A stretch of DNA of 64,000 bases from Rotaria macrura (lineage: Eukaryota > Rotifera > Eurotatoria > Philodinida > Philodinidae), in assembly GCA_900239685.1 (NCBI GenBank), contig OENT01000035.1, positions 232,803-296,802 of the forward strand. Direction: 5' to 3'. The first letter of the stretch is position 1, and the number at the start of each line of letters is the position of its first letter. Both the position numbers and the translations under genes were made by a program. This document shows, piece by piece, positions 11,635 through 23,631 of this stretch. Below the pieces are notes generated by a model, which worked only from the letters and a program-made list of their open reading frames with translations, ran no database searches and was not told where the DNA came from.

Positions 11635-14600
11635 ATAATCACCTGTGACAATATTTATGTATTCATTTATTATTTTCTAAATCAGAAAATAAATAAACTA
11701 TTTATTTTTGTCATTTATATTTTTCTTATGAATCAACACAAAAAACAAACAATAGAACAAAGATCTACATGTATGAAACAGTGTGATTATTTTTTCATAG
11801 AGAATTTAAATTAAGCTGTAACTCGAAATCAGAAATTACACCTATTAGCGATCTAAAACTAATCAATGTTTTTCATTCTAGGAGAATTTCGTGAATTTCA
11901 ATAGTCAAAACTTGCTTCTTTACTCATACTAGAAATTTGTTTGATGACGTTGAAAGGATTTATTTAATCGATGCAAGATACTATTTAGGATGTCTGATAT
12001 TTTTTGTTTTTCTTTTGATTCTTCCATTCAAATGAAAATTTTTAAAATGTCCGCACTTAGAATACTTCCTCGTTTAAGTAGAGAATAGATTGCGTTTGCT
12101 TGCTTGAGTTCTAGTCGAGAAAAAAATTTTCTTCAGACTCATTTATGTCTCATGTTATATTCAGCTTTCATGACATCATCCTAAAATTAAGGAAAACGAA
12201 TGTCAACTATTGTTGTTTATTCTTGTAGTATAAACAATTTAGAGTATTTTCTTTGACTGAAATCAATCGATGATGGAATACATCATTTGAGAGCTCAAAA
12301 AAAAGAACATTCATTTAACAGAATAGGAAAGAATCGTATATTTCAGGAAAAATTCATTTTTACGTTAATCATCATCATTTCCTGTGTTTTGTCTATTCAC
12401 GTAAATCACAAAAGGTGTCATATTTCTAAATTTGACCAGACATAAATGATTTATATCTTTATGTACAATGAATTGAATGCTATCATAAACTGAGCATTAA
12501 ACTAGTATTGATGCATTCATAATGAATTCTTTACTAGACTTACTAATTTAACAGTTCGTAGAAAAGAAATCTAGAGTTCAGATGTATCTCGTATGCCATG
12601 TTCTATGACAATTCGACAGAAACCAGCTTCCTAATATTATCTATTTTAGTTTTGGTACAAAACAGAAGTGTATAGCCGAATCATTTACTTACGTTAGCAA
12701 TTACTGATCCGAAAGAGATTTCGAAGAATAGGTCAAGTAAAACTGATACGTAGAACATGATGATTATTATCACCAGTGAATAGAAGTATGTTGAACAAAT
12801 TTTATCAACTAAACACATTGATGATCCTGACGAGGGGCAAAATTTGACCATGATCAATACTGAACGAAACCAAATTATAATGATACATATGTTGCCCAAC
12901 TCTAATCTAAATAATATGCTGATGCTGAGCTGTATTCTTCTAGAGTGAATATTGAAAAGAGAAAAGACTATAGATATGTGAGCGATGACATTCAGATCAT
13001 CAAAAATAAATCAATGCCTGTAATTTACTTTATCGGAATTATATTTTACTCGTTTTTAGGCACATTCTTGTAGTGCATAACAGATGTATCCTTTATACTT
13101 TGTTTCGTCCTATAGTCTATTGTGTATCTCATACTCACATGAAAAACGTACATATTTTTATAAAAACGTTTTGTCTTCAACTATTGACAGAATAGTTTGA
13201 ATTCATTATTCACGTAAAAAAGAACCATGGAAATCTTTTGAATTTTACAATCTGGTACCAATAAATGTATTTAAAATATCGACTGATGTTGATAAGCAAG
13301 CAATTGTTTTGCAAATTTGCAAACATGTAGTAATCGACATCGTATTCTATCATTTTAATTACATGAAGGGTTACCGTAACACTCTGTCTTGTCTAGCGCG
13401 AGGTAAGAAAATTTCTTGGATTTTCTACATGAGTTAGGCGATTGATGAAAGATAGTAGTGTCATCACTTCATTCAAAATAGGAAGCATTTTCAATGACCG
13501 AAGTTGATAATGATTTCAAATGGCTAATATACTTGATATACTACTAAACAATATATTCATCAATAATTTATAATTGTCTTTTTGCATGTTTTGTTCATTT
13601 TAATTAGTTCATTACTTATGTAAGTTGTTCTGCTTTGTTGCCTGAGGTATTAGAAAAAGAAATAGCCTATAGCTGAATTCTTTCGTAACAACCGAATGAC
13701 GTGACACAAACAATTTAAATCTGCTAGTTGATATTTTTGAACGAATGATGTTGAACAAAACATCTTATACATTTTATTTCGTTCGTTAATATATAAGTAC
13801 GGTTTGTAAATTGATTCGTTTTGCCGTACTACAATATGAAAGTTTGTTTATTCAATTGACATAACTATAGCTGTGGCCTGAAAATCCACATCATACATAT
13901 TAAATAGAAAAGAGAATTCATACATATAACAAATTTCAAAAGTATTTACTTCTACATATAAGAATGTCTTACAGATCGAGTAATCTCAATCATATTATGT
14001 CGCTTGAAGTTATTAATATGTTTATCAACATCGGAGCCCGATTGTTAATTCATTGCTGTTCAATATTGAACCTCATTACACTATTACAGTGCAATCTTTC
14101 TGAATTTTAGTGATTTAGGTTAAAAGCTTAAATATCTGTACTATGCTGAGTTTTGTCACCGTACATAATGAAAACTAAAGACAATGATGAATATTTAAAC
14201 AACAGTTATCTCATGCAGCCTGAACACTTTTGAAAAGAATCTGGTCCAAATAACGAAAATAGGATTCCAGTGATGCACCATGCGAATGGTATAGTCGCTA
14301 GAAAATTTTCTTGTTTTTCCTTTCTATTAACGCATCATTCAAATCAAATATCGATATTCGAAATCTTTATTTTTATTGTTTTACTCGTATTTTAGTATAA
14401 GGAGATGAACGCACTAATAAAAAAAAACGAGTATTTTTGCATCGTACCAATGACATCGTTCTCTAATAACTAAAACTTGTTGTCAATACTTCTAGAACCG
14501 ACGTATTTTAGAGGAAAAGCCAAGGTCTTACAATATATTTGTTTCTATCTCGTCGATTTGATTAAGCTACGGCTTTAATCTATTTTCATGAAATAAATAC

Positions 14601-15955
14601 ATAACTTGTATATGCAAAAGTTCTATGTGAAAGTGAATACAATTACTATATTTTTGAGCATTTATACTCAACGAATCGATCAAGTCTTTCGCAAGAATAA
14701 CTTGGGTACTCATTTGGTGACATGTTTTTACTAGAGAGACTAAGTGTCGAATTCCAAAAGCATAGCTATTTTTTGCTTGTTGGATGTATGTGACTATGCC
14801 AAGAAAAAAACCCTGATTAAATGTCTTGCTTTCAAACAAAACTCAACTATTTTTTATACTATGACTACGAGGAGATATGCGTTGACAGTCTATTTGTAGC
14901 ACGTATGACACTCGTTACTGAACATGACACTTAAGAGAAAGAATCACTTGCATTACATAAAGTATGGTAGGCGACTCCCAATGAAGATAAATGACTATTT
15001 AAAAAATGATTATTGATGTTCAACATTCCAAATTCTGACGTGTAAGAAGACATTACATTACATCATTTCCCGAAGAAACACAAACCACTTGAATCTAAAT
15101 TATCGCCTAGTATAGAATAGAAATCTCAAAAGCATAAATCGATTTTCTGTAACTTTTGAGAATGAATCACATGGATTCGGTTCGCTTGCTAATTTAGTTT
15201 AGTTATACTTTTCTATACATAGTATTTCATGGAAAAAAAGATAGATGTCATCATACGATGAATCTCTGAAATTTTAATTAATTATACAGTTTTCTTGAAA
15301 ACATGAATATGTCTATCAAAAAAGCTCTATTTCTATATAAATCAGCAACACAACAATAATGCTTATCACTGAATACGAGCCTGTTATCGATTTCATTGGC
15401 ACAACCTTGACACTGCTTAAAATGCATTACATCAGATTGATTCATTCACGAATCCACCACTTGTTGAGACGTATTGTACCGTGCCGTTGCCTAGAAATGT
15501 CTCAGTTAAGTTTATTTTTCATGTTCTTAGAGCAGTTGCGAATCTAACTATATTATGCTACAGTTACATTTTGACCTGAAGAATGAAAGATTTCATCATT
15601 ATTCAGAATCTATTCAAATTGAATGGAAATTTCGCGTGTTTAATACAGTTATAAAAACGTTCATAATGAAGCATGACATTCATAATTTTCATTCCTCAGA
15701 GACGTAGAATATATTGATGCAATGGATAAATCTTCCTGAAATATATTGGTATGAATTGTTAATAAGAAATTAGATTATGTTATTATATCAATTTTTTTGA
15801 AATATTCAAAATGATGCTTTTATTATTGGTTTATGTTTATCTTGCTTTTATTTTTAATGTATAAAAATGAAATTCAGTTACAAACAAGTGACAAGATAAA
15901 CGATATTCAAGCATACCAATTCATTTAAGACCCATAATGCTATTGGGATTTTATT
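11635..15955. other. 4.3-kb gene-poor stretch
   Basis: Apart from the 3' end of the EGF gene, including poly(A) signals at 11688-11697, I see no supported gene, tRNA or repeat. The longest open frame (about 90 codons, minus strand, 14567-14839) has no recognisable features. The region is uniformly AT-rich. Confidence 0.6.
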
Positions 15956-16261
15956 TTAACGTCCAGCTCGAGATATCCACAATGGTGTACCATAAAAACG
16001 ATTTAGACGTGTACGACGTGACAACCATAATCGATTTAGATGAAATTTTCGATGTCTAATAGGTTTTAAAATCGAATCATCATCATTTCCTGATCTATCA
16101 CTAACTTGTGTCATTACACTAGATGGATCTTCAACATAACGATCGGACTCCAAGAACTTTTCATACTGATATTTTGGAAAATATCCAGCATCTATATTAT
16201 TTAATTTTTGAATGAAAATGAATAGAATCAAATTGAATGCCAGTACTGAACGAAAGATCAT
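15956..16261 (-). CDS. Putative secreted (neuro)peptide precursor
   Basis: Intronless frame of 101 residues read from the ATG at 16261; the frame continues six codons upstream without another ATG. Residues 1-25 form a strongly hydrophobic signal peptide (core VLAFNLILFIFI) ending near NIDA. The rest is hydrophilic and arginine-rich, and ends WISRAGR followed by the stop. Gly-Arg at the C terminus is the classic signal for C-terminal amidation after carboxypeptidase trimming. A dibasic RR lies 18 residues before the end. The last part holds two related blocks, LNRLWLSR and LNRFYGTPLWISR. Together these are the marks of a small peptide-hormone precursor processed in the secretory pathway. I do not recognise the peptide as a member of a named family. 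It could also be an antimicrobial or matrix peptide. The gene is divergent from TMEM62, whose coding starts 680 bp to the right. Confidence 0.55.
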   Translation of the reverse strand: MIFRSVLAFNLILFIFIQKLNNIDAGYFPKYQYEKFLESDRYVEDPSSVMTQVSDRSGNDDDSILKPIRHRKFHLNRLWLSRRTRLNRFYGTPLWISRAGR

Positions 16262-16942
16262 TGCTTGATAAATAATCACGTTAAGTTAGTAATGATAGCA
16301 ATCGGGATTATGCTTAATATTCACAATACTTGGAAAGTACGGTTTATAGTTGCTTGTTTAGCGGAAATATCTACAAGAAGAAGAAGAAGAAGAAGAGATA
16401 GAAAAAGCAACAAATGGAGAGAGAGAGAGAGAGAGAGAAAAAGGATAGTAAGCCAATACTGAGTTAATACACCGATAAAACTAGTCTGTCTTCTCAATTA
16501 ATAACTTTATCTTCTTACACCAGAAGATGAGAAACAAAAGCATATCTACGTAATGAATTGCCTGAGAATAAAAAGAAATCTGAAACCAAAGACTGTGCTA
16601 TTAAAATCATTATTAGAGAAACAACAAGCATATATTCATCAAATTCTTGTATTAGATTGTATGGAAGAGATTTCAGTTAGAGAAAAGAAAAATAAATGAA
16701 CTAGAAAATTATATTTTCCATGTCTTCAAATGTACCATGCTTAGTTTTGAAATGAATTATCAAAGTTGATATTGGAATTTAACATTGGAAAACTATGAGA
16801 AATTAAATAAGAATACAATTAAGATATCGTCTAGTGTTAAAAGTGATAGATCTTCTAGGGGGAGAATTTCATTGAAGATATTTTATTAATACACAAAATA
16901 TAAATAAAGTTAATATTGTTTTCTATAAATTCAATTCATTCC
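16262..16942. other. Divergent intergenic region with purine microsatellites
   Basis: Lies between the minus-strand peptide gene and the plus-strand TMEM62 gene and presumably holds both promoters. Contains (GAA)n at 16374-16397 and (GA)n at 16417-16438. No gene seen. Confidence 0.6.
16374..16438. repeat. (GAA)n and (GA)n microsatellites
   Basis: An AAGAAG tract at 16374-16397 and a GAGA tract at 16417-16438, separated by about 20 bp. Both purine-rich tracts lie on the plus strand in the divergent promoter region. Confidence 0.9.
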
Positions 16943-16944
16943 AG
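16943..16944 (+). promoter_or_regulatory. Acceptor-like AG directly before the TMEM62 start codon
   Basis: A pyrimidine-rich ATTCATTCCAG abuts the ATG at 16945, leaving no untranslated base between the AG and the start. This suggests a trans-spliced leader or a 5'-UTR intron. The sequence cannot tell the two apart. Confidence 0.4.
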
Positions 16945-19900
16945 ATGATTTTATCGTTTCTCAATCTTCTATTCCTTTTTTCTCTTCAAATACAACAATA
17001 TAATACTTTACATGATGCACCATCGAAGGAGTATCTTGGCAGTACTAGCAAACATTTATTCTATTTTGTTCATGTAATGATTGCTTTCTTTTTTGGTTTG
17101 ATTTTATTTCCTATGATTGACATCGAAGCTCATAAGTGGCTGATTTTATTATTGAACTAGGTCACGGATATACATATAACTCAGTTCGGTCGTGATGAAA
17201 GAATGGAACAATTCGAACAATTTTGTAATTACACTATCAAATCATTGATTAAACCCCAAGTCATTGTCATATCAGGTCATTATAGTCATAACTCAATAGA
17301 CAGTGATTTTATTCATGAGAAAAAAAAGAGAAGTAGAAAAATGCAATTTTATGAATCCTATAGGTGATTTAACACATAGTCGAAAACCAGGATATGCCTC
17401 TGAGCAATATGAACAAGAATGGATTCGCTACAAAAACATTTTAGATCGAACTAATGTGACAAAATATACAACATGGCTTGATATGAGAGGAAATCATGGT
17501 AAAATGATTAAAGTCAATTATTATATTATTCAGAACAAAAGTGACTTGTTTCTATAATCGATAGACGTATTTATGGATCCAGATCCAGAATCAAGCAAAA
17601 GTCTTTATCGGTATTGATATTGAATTTTTATCTTTCAAAATGTTTAAGACTTAAAATTGTTCTTGAAGTATCTATTCTCATCAAGGCGTGTCACATAAAG
17701 GTTCATATCAATATACAGTAACAACTCATGATAATGATACTTATTCATTTATTGGTATTGATATGTGTCCACGACCAGGTTCTGGACGTCCTTTTAATTC
17801 TGTCGGTCATATATCAAACGTAATTTTGAAAAATTCAATAGAACATCTTTTTAAAAATCTCTTGGATTGTTTTGCGTTTTTTTTCGATTCTATTTAAGAA
17901 AGAAATGAATAATATCAAAAATTTGACTGAACAAACTCGAAATTCCGATACTAAAATATTTTTTGGTCACTACCCTTTATCGTTTACTTATTCAAACGAA
18001 TTAATCGAATCAATGCGTCATGGAATTGCTTATTTGAATGGTCATCTTCATTCAAGCATTAAAAATTTGTATGTTCGACATTCTGATGGCTTGCTTGAAC
18101 TTGAATTAGCAGATTGGATGGATAATCGACGGTAAATATTAATGATTTATTTGAAAGGAAAAAACAAATCACATACTATATAATACAATATATTTGTGAC
18201 ATATACGAAGAAAAAAGTTCAGAAAAAGACAACTTTAAACAATTATATTACTCATGAAACTCCGAAATAGTTTTAAGTTACTTATTATCATATCATAGAG
18301 ACAGACGTGCACCTCACTTTAGAGTCGAGGTACGAGCGGTGTAAAAAACTAATATTACTATAGAAGGCTGATAGCTTCGACCACCACCCCAAAAGTCTTT
18401 GGCGACAACCGGAATGGTCGCTCGGCATAATGTTAAAGTAGAAGTGTGAGCCATCCGTTCTGTCGCACGCTCGATGTGCATTGGGTGTAAAAATTATTGT
18501 AAATAGAATTTCCAAACATAAGAATTGTCACATCATGATCGCCACGGGAAACGTTGTGCTATCATTAAACCATACTAGATTCATTTAAAAGATGACTTTC
18601 TCAAATGAATTCTAGCTATCCAGTTTCATCTTTTCTCTTGTTTTTCATCATGAACAAAATTTCTTTCAAACTCATTCATTCGAATAGGAAAACAAAAGAA
18701 GTCAACAAAAAACCATAAGAACATCTTACTGTTCAAACTGGATCGTTTTAAAATAGAGAAAAAAACGACATTTTTTTACGTTCATCCTTAGAATAATATT
18801 TCTTTAAATCTCAAAAATAAATTAAATATGAAGAATTCTTTTTAAATTTTTTGTTTAGTCTAAAAGAAGCGTCGTTCTGTTCGAATACCTATAATATCTC
18901 GTATAAATGTGATAACATCAACTATTCAAAGTTCAAATAGATATGTGGAAATTTTACTTTCGGTTCGATTCGCACTCTGTTCAGATATTAGCCCGAGAAA
19001 TATTTTACAGCAGTTAGAGAAAGTTTAGCATTTCATTCAAATAAATTGATAGACTGCATTATATAAATGGAAAATCAAAGTGAAAAATGAGTGTATCAAT
19101 TTAATACGTATAACGAAAAAAAGTGACAGAAAAGAAATTCTAAAGACATAATCTAAAACATCTATTACAAACTTAAGATTTCATTATAATTAGGCAGCAT
19201 TTATAGAAGAACTTAACAAGAGCAATTTACTTCTTTTGTGAGAATGAGTACTCAGCCGGATGTTCTATTATGTTTTATTTTTAGTTTAGCAGAGACAGCA
19301 TACAACGATTACCGTATGCGATTTAAGTTTATTTGACTTATTTATTCATCTTAAGTTGAGAAGTCGTAACTCAGTTGTAATATGATCGAACGGGAGTGAC
19401 GCAGTCGTTTCATGGAAAGAGAATCAGTGTTGTGCAGCTGTTCCCGCCCCACACCTACACGCGAGGCGGCACACCTCTCTGTTGTATCAATTATTGAATC
19501 AATAAACTTTTGACGAGCATTTGTCATGTGTTCGCTATATATATATATATATATATTGGAAGTATGAGAATTAATATCATTTATAAAAACCCTTTAAAAA
19601 TCTCGTTAATATTCTTAAACAATAATGATTTTTTTCTTTGTCTTTTATTTCTTGTTTAAAGATTTCGTATAATAACCATTGATTCTGGTTTACTATCCTT
19701 CGAAGATGTAAGTTTCAATCGGTCAATCTATGCTGTTATATCAAATCCCAAAGCGGCTGAATTTAAAACACCCAGAGAGCCACTACATCGTTTAAGTCAA
19801 AGTACACATATTCGGTAATCGAGAATGAATCTATTAAATTTTAAATATGATATGCGTTTCTTTTAAAAAGAATTGTGATATTTTCTAAATGGCCCATTGC

Positions 19901-22282
19901 TGGTGTGAGTGTTTCTATTGATAAGAAATACTTGGGTAATGCTGTACAATCAATTGATAATGAACATTTATATGTATTATCATGGAATGCAAGTTATTAT
20001 AATGATGATTATCTTCATCGAATTTCGATTAAAGTTGAAGATAATCAAAATAATTCGATTGAATGTGAAAACGAGTTTTCACTTTCAACAGCAACAATAA
20101 CAACAGTATGGACTCGAGCAAAATTGGTTTTACTAATTCATTGGCCAACTTGTGTAAAACATACGAATAGATTTTATTTTCTTGAATGAAACAAATCTTT
20201 GATGTCGTTTTAAGGGTACTATTGTGATAACTGCAGCATATTGTGGATATATCAGTGTTTTAATGTATTTTCGATATCAAGGGAAAAGAATGATACGTAA
20301 GTAGACAGTTATGATAATATTTGCATTTCAATTCGATATGTAAAAAAATATAATGGAAAACATTAGATTTATATTCGCACCATGATTTACTGAAGTCAGC
20401 CTTTTTAAGAATAAAAAAAACCGATACGATAGTTTAATCCATGCCAAGACTAGAATTCAGAACTAATTTTATAAATATGTCAAACAATAAACGAAGTGTG
20501 TAGTTATCTTGGAAATAATGAAGGTTTCCCATCAATGAAAGAGAGTTATCTACATATGATCTATCAGCAGGAGATTGCTAAACTTGAGATGTGAACTGAA
20601 TTTGATTACTTAAATAAGTTTTCTATAAGATGAATAATTTTCAGTATGACTAGTTATTAATATGATTGAATCTGTAGTGTAGTAGTTGAACAACAAAAAT
20701 GACCATATCGTTCTTCTGTTCGAAAAGGTTTTTCGATATTTTCAAACATGAAAACAGTACAAAGATGATCCAAGGCGGCTTCACATTTAATTTTAATTGA
20801 TATGTTGTATTATCTTAGTTTTGCCATCATTTCAAGAATATGTGATTATAAGTGCATTCGTTCAGATATTTTTTTCCCAGTAAGAACAATTCATGTTACT
20901 GAAGACTTGCATTTACCAAAGAAGAAGAATATATTGATTGAGATATGATCGTCCTATACTTAATATCAAAAGATACCATCAATAGAAATTATTGATAAAT
21001 ATAATTATGTATTTCGAGTAATGAATATTACAAGAATATTACTCGAGAAAGAAATATTAGTTGTCTAATCTCGATAGAAGCACATATATACTTGTATATG
21101 TCACGACGACTGTAAAATAAATCAATTAATAGACTTAGTAAAAGAAAACATGTCGACCCGAATTCATAGAAGTAGATGAAAGCATAAGAATGGTGACATT
21201 GCCAATTTATTTTGTTTACTAAGAATAATTTCTTCATAAAAGAATTCTATTTGAAAAAAAAATATACTTTCAAATGCATAACACATTAAAAATTCATTGA
21301 GATCTATTATCGTACTAACCGGTATAGACTTACGCAAAATAGAAATATTTTGAAAAATGTCATGAAGCTAAACTTATCTAGAGCCAATAAGCAAGGTTCG
21401 AAAATTCAACAAAAAAAATAATTTTTCTAAAATATTTTCTTAGAATGAAATATTATAGTTTATCGAATTTCTTACTTCATAATATCTGGAAATGTGTTAT
21501 TTGATGAGTTTTTTTTGTTTTAGAATGCTATAATATTCTTTTTACGATCTGGAACATGATTCGTTTACGAATGATGCTGCTATGTTCGATTGATTTAATT
21601 TATTATTCCTTATTCGGCTTAGCACTGTATCATTTGATTGGTATACAAGTCGTTTTTCAAATACTTCTTCATAATTTCTTCTTTGTTTCTATAACAGGTC
21701 CATGGTACATTGGATATCTCACCGATGGTCACATTGGTGCCATTTTTCTCTGGGGTACGATTCTGAGAGGAATTTATCTTCCTCCGGATATGCAAGCATA
21801 TGTGGGATTTATTCAGGTAATTATATAAATTGAAAAACAAAGCAAAAAACGATTGTCATAAGATATTTGTTTTCCAGTTAGTTCTGTTTTTATTTCCATT
21901 AACATTGTGCTTATGTTCATCATGCTACTATCGTTATATTCAACTTCACTCAAATATAAATCTTGCTGAATCTCCATGTAAAATAGCAGTGCGAATATTA
22001 ACTGTTTACATTATATTTGGTTATACGATTGCATTTATTTTATATTGGTCATATGCAACAACAGCATCATACCCATGGGCATTAATTATATCTCCATTTA
22101 GCATCGTGTTAGCTTTATTTTCATTATTTCTCTATGTGAAAACACAACGATTGAAAATAGAAGATTTCCAATTACAACCGATAAGATTTGAGCATGATAA
22201 TTTAATATGTACAAATGCTGAGGAAATTAATGATCAACACTCAAATGTAACAAGTCGTAGAATTCGAATGAACGATCATTGA
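16945..22282 (+). CDS. TMEM62: TMEM62-like membrane metallophosphoesterase
   Basis: Thirteen exons: 16945-17073, 17161-17275, 17364-17498, 17565-17610, 17669-17819, 17899-18131, 19662-19814, 19871-20153, 20215-20296, one near 20819, 21524-21640, 21698-21816 and 21878-22282. They give about 666 residues (human TMEM62 has 643). A signal-like hydrophobic start is followed by a calcineurin-like phosphoesterase domain with every metal-binding motif: TDIH (D46, H48), GDLTH (83-86), GNHD, FGHYPLS and NGHLHS. LELADWMDNRR and SQSTHIR are TMEM62 signatures. A beta-rich lumenal segment comes next, then several membrane helices, with GPWYIGYLTDGHIGAIF matching the family. The substrate is not established for the family. 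The tenth exon is uncertain: ending it at 20851 keeps the frame to exon 11, whereas the better-looking donor at 20880 breaks it. Introns 6 (1.5 kb) and 10 (about 0.65 kb) are long and hold foreign-looking DNA in part. Confidence 0.9.
18290..18520. other. GC-richer island inside TMEM62 intron 6
   Basis: About 230 bp with clearly higher G+C than its surroundings, including CGAGGTACGAGCGGTG, GGCGACAACCGGAATGGTCG and GTCGCACGCTCGATGTGC. It is not in an exon of the host gene, lacks a convincing reading frame and has no tRNA-type internal promoter boxes that I can see. It may be a remnant of a mobile element or a structured RNA. Confidence 0.3.
19250..19556. mobile_element. Possible transposon remnant in TMEM62 intron 6
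   Basis: A second compositional island (core 19385-19480, with CAGCTGTTCCCGCCCCACAC and ACACGCGAGGCGGCACACC). It is followed by AATCAATAAACTTTTGACG, which contains a poly(A) signal, and then by a (TA)n tract at 19536-19556. A GC-rich body, a poly(A) signal and a simple-repeat tail resemble the 3' end of a non-LTR element or an LTR fragment. No target-site duplication or coding sequence was found, so the call is tentative. Confidence 0.3.
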
Positions 22283-23631
22283 AAAATAGATCAATTAACA
22301 AACATTTAGTTCGAAGAGAATCAATAGACAAACAAAATGTTTGATGGACTGTAGTCGCACAAATCATTGACTTTTCTATTTTTGTATTCAGTATTATCCT
22401 TATAATTCTCGCCATTGAAAATATATGTTACTGTGAAGATATGACATGATTCGAAATAACAAAAATAATTCTAGTTAAGAAACTCTTTCGTCTGGTATTG
22501 CTCTCTTCTGAGTTATTATTAGTATAATGCTGTGAAATTCCTAACTACAATATAGTGAATATTAGATAATCAAGTAGAATTTACAGTCTTTGATCCACAA
22601 AAAGTTTAAATTGACTCTAAACATGATTCGAATTTAAACTAAGTGAATTTATATACTCACTTGAAAAATAATAATTAAAATTCTGTATGTAATGAACATG
22701 ATTATGTACATGACATGGAAATTCATAGAAACCTCAATTTTCTTCCGTGCATTTATCAATTTATGAATCTTAACAAATCATGAGTTAATTATATAGAACC
22801 ACTAAGTAATCTTTTTCTCAGTAGAAAATAATGAAAAAAACGAATTGACTATTTGAAAAATAAAATTTTCTAATTAATTATTAGTGTGATCTTTTTTAGT
22901 TCACTTCAAAACAAGAACATGATATAGTGATGGTTTGTTCGATAAATGAAACATTGAATATTTTTTTATGTACTTTATCAGTATGCAAGATTTTCTCATC
23001 TGAATCTTTGATTTGTGAACTACTACTCGTCATTGAAGTCTTCTTCACATAGATTTTCTCAAATGAGAACATAGTTATATGTGTGTATACATAACTTAAT
23101 ATGATGACATTCACTTCATTCTCATCTTTACAAATCATCTTCTTCTCTTCTGAGAAACAGTTGACTTATTAGTTAGAAAATGATGTCAGCGTCATATCTA
23201 CCTACATGATTAGAGAATTCAAATCTCTCTAGACTACAACATTGTTTACACTATATTTCAATGTCTTAGTACAAAAATTGTCCATATACCATTAAGATAC
23301 CATCGTAACTCCCATTCTGTTTCACTAGATCAAGTAAAAGTATTATTTATGAGTAGTTTTATGCGAGTACTTTTGCTTGATCACTATAAATTAAAAAGAA
23401 ACAACTATTGATTATCACTGTTCAATGTGAAAATAGGAAACAATTGATGATAATTACTATCTATCAAATCAGATCTATTGTTTCGTTGTCAAGATTTGAT
23501 TGTTTATTTCTTTTTGTTTTTTTTTCTACATAAATATGTACGAAATAATATTACAATAAATAAAACAAATGAGATCACATGGTGAAATGAAAGAAAATTG
23601 GAAAAGTATATAAAAGTTCTTATATGTCTTT
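22283..23631. other. Intergenic region between convergent genes
   Basis: Lies between the 3' ends of TMEM62 (+) and the unrecognised two-exon gene (-). I see no supported gene; the open frame at 22896-23138 (minus) has no recognisable features. Confidence 0.6.

Noticed and set aside
14567..14839. 90-codon open frame on the minus strand
   Set aside because: No domain, no splice continuation and no composition bias beyond chance in AT-rich DNA.
19250..19540. Solo LTR
   Set aside because: I looked for TG...CA ends with a short flanking duplication and could not find a convincing pair, so only a tentative remnant is reported.
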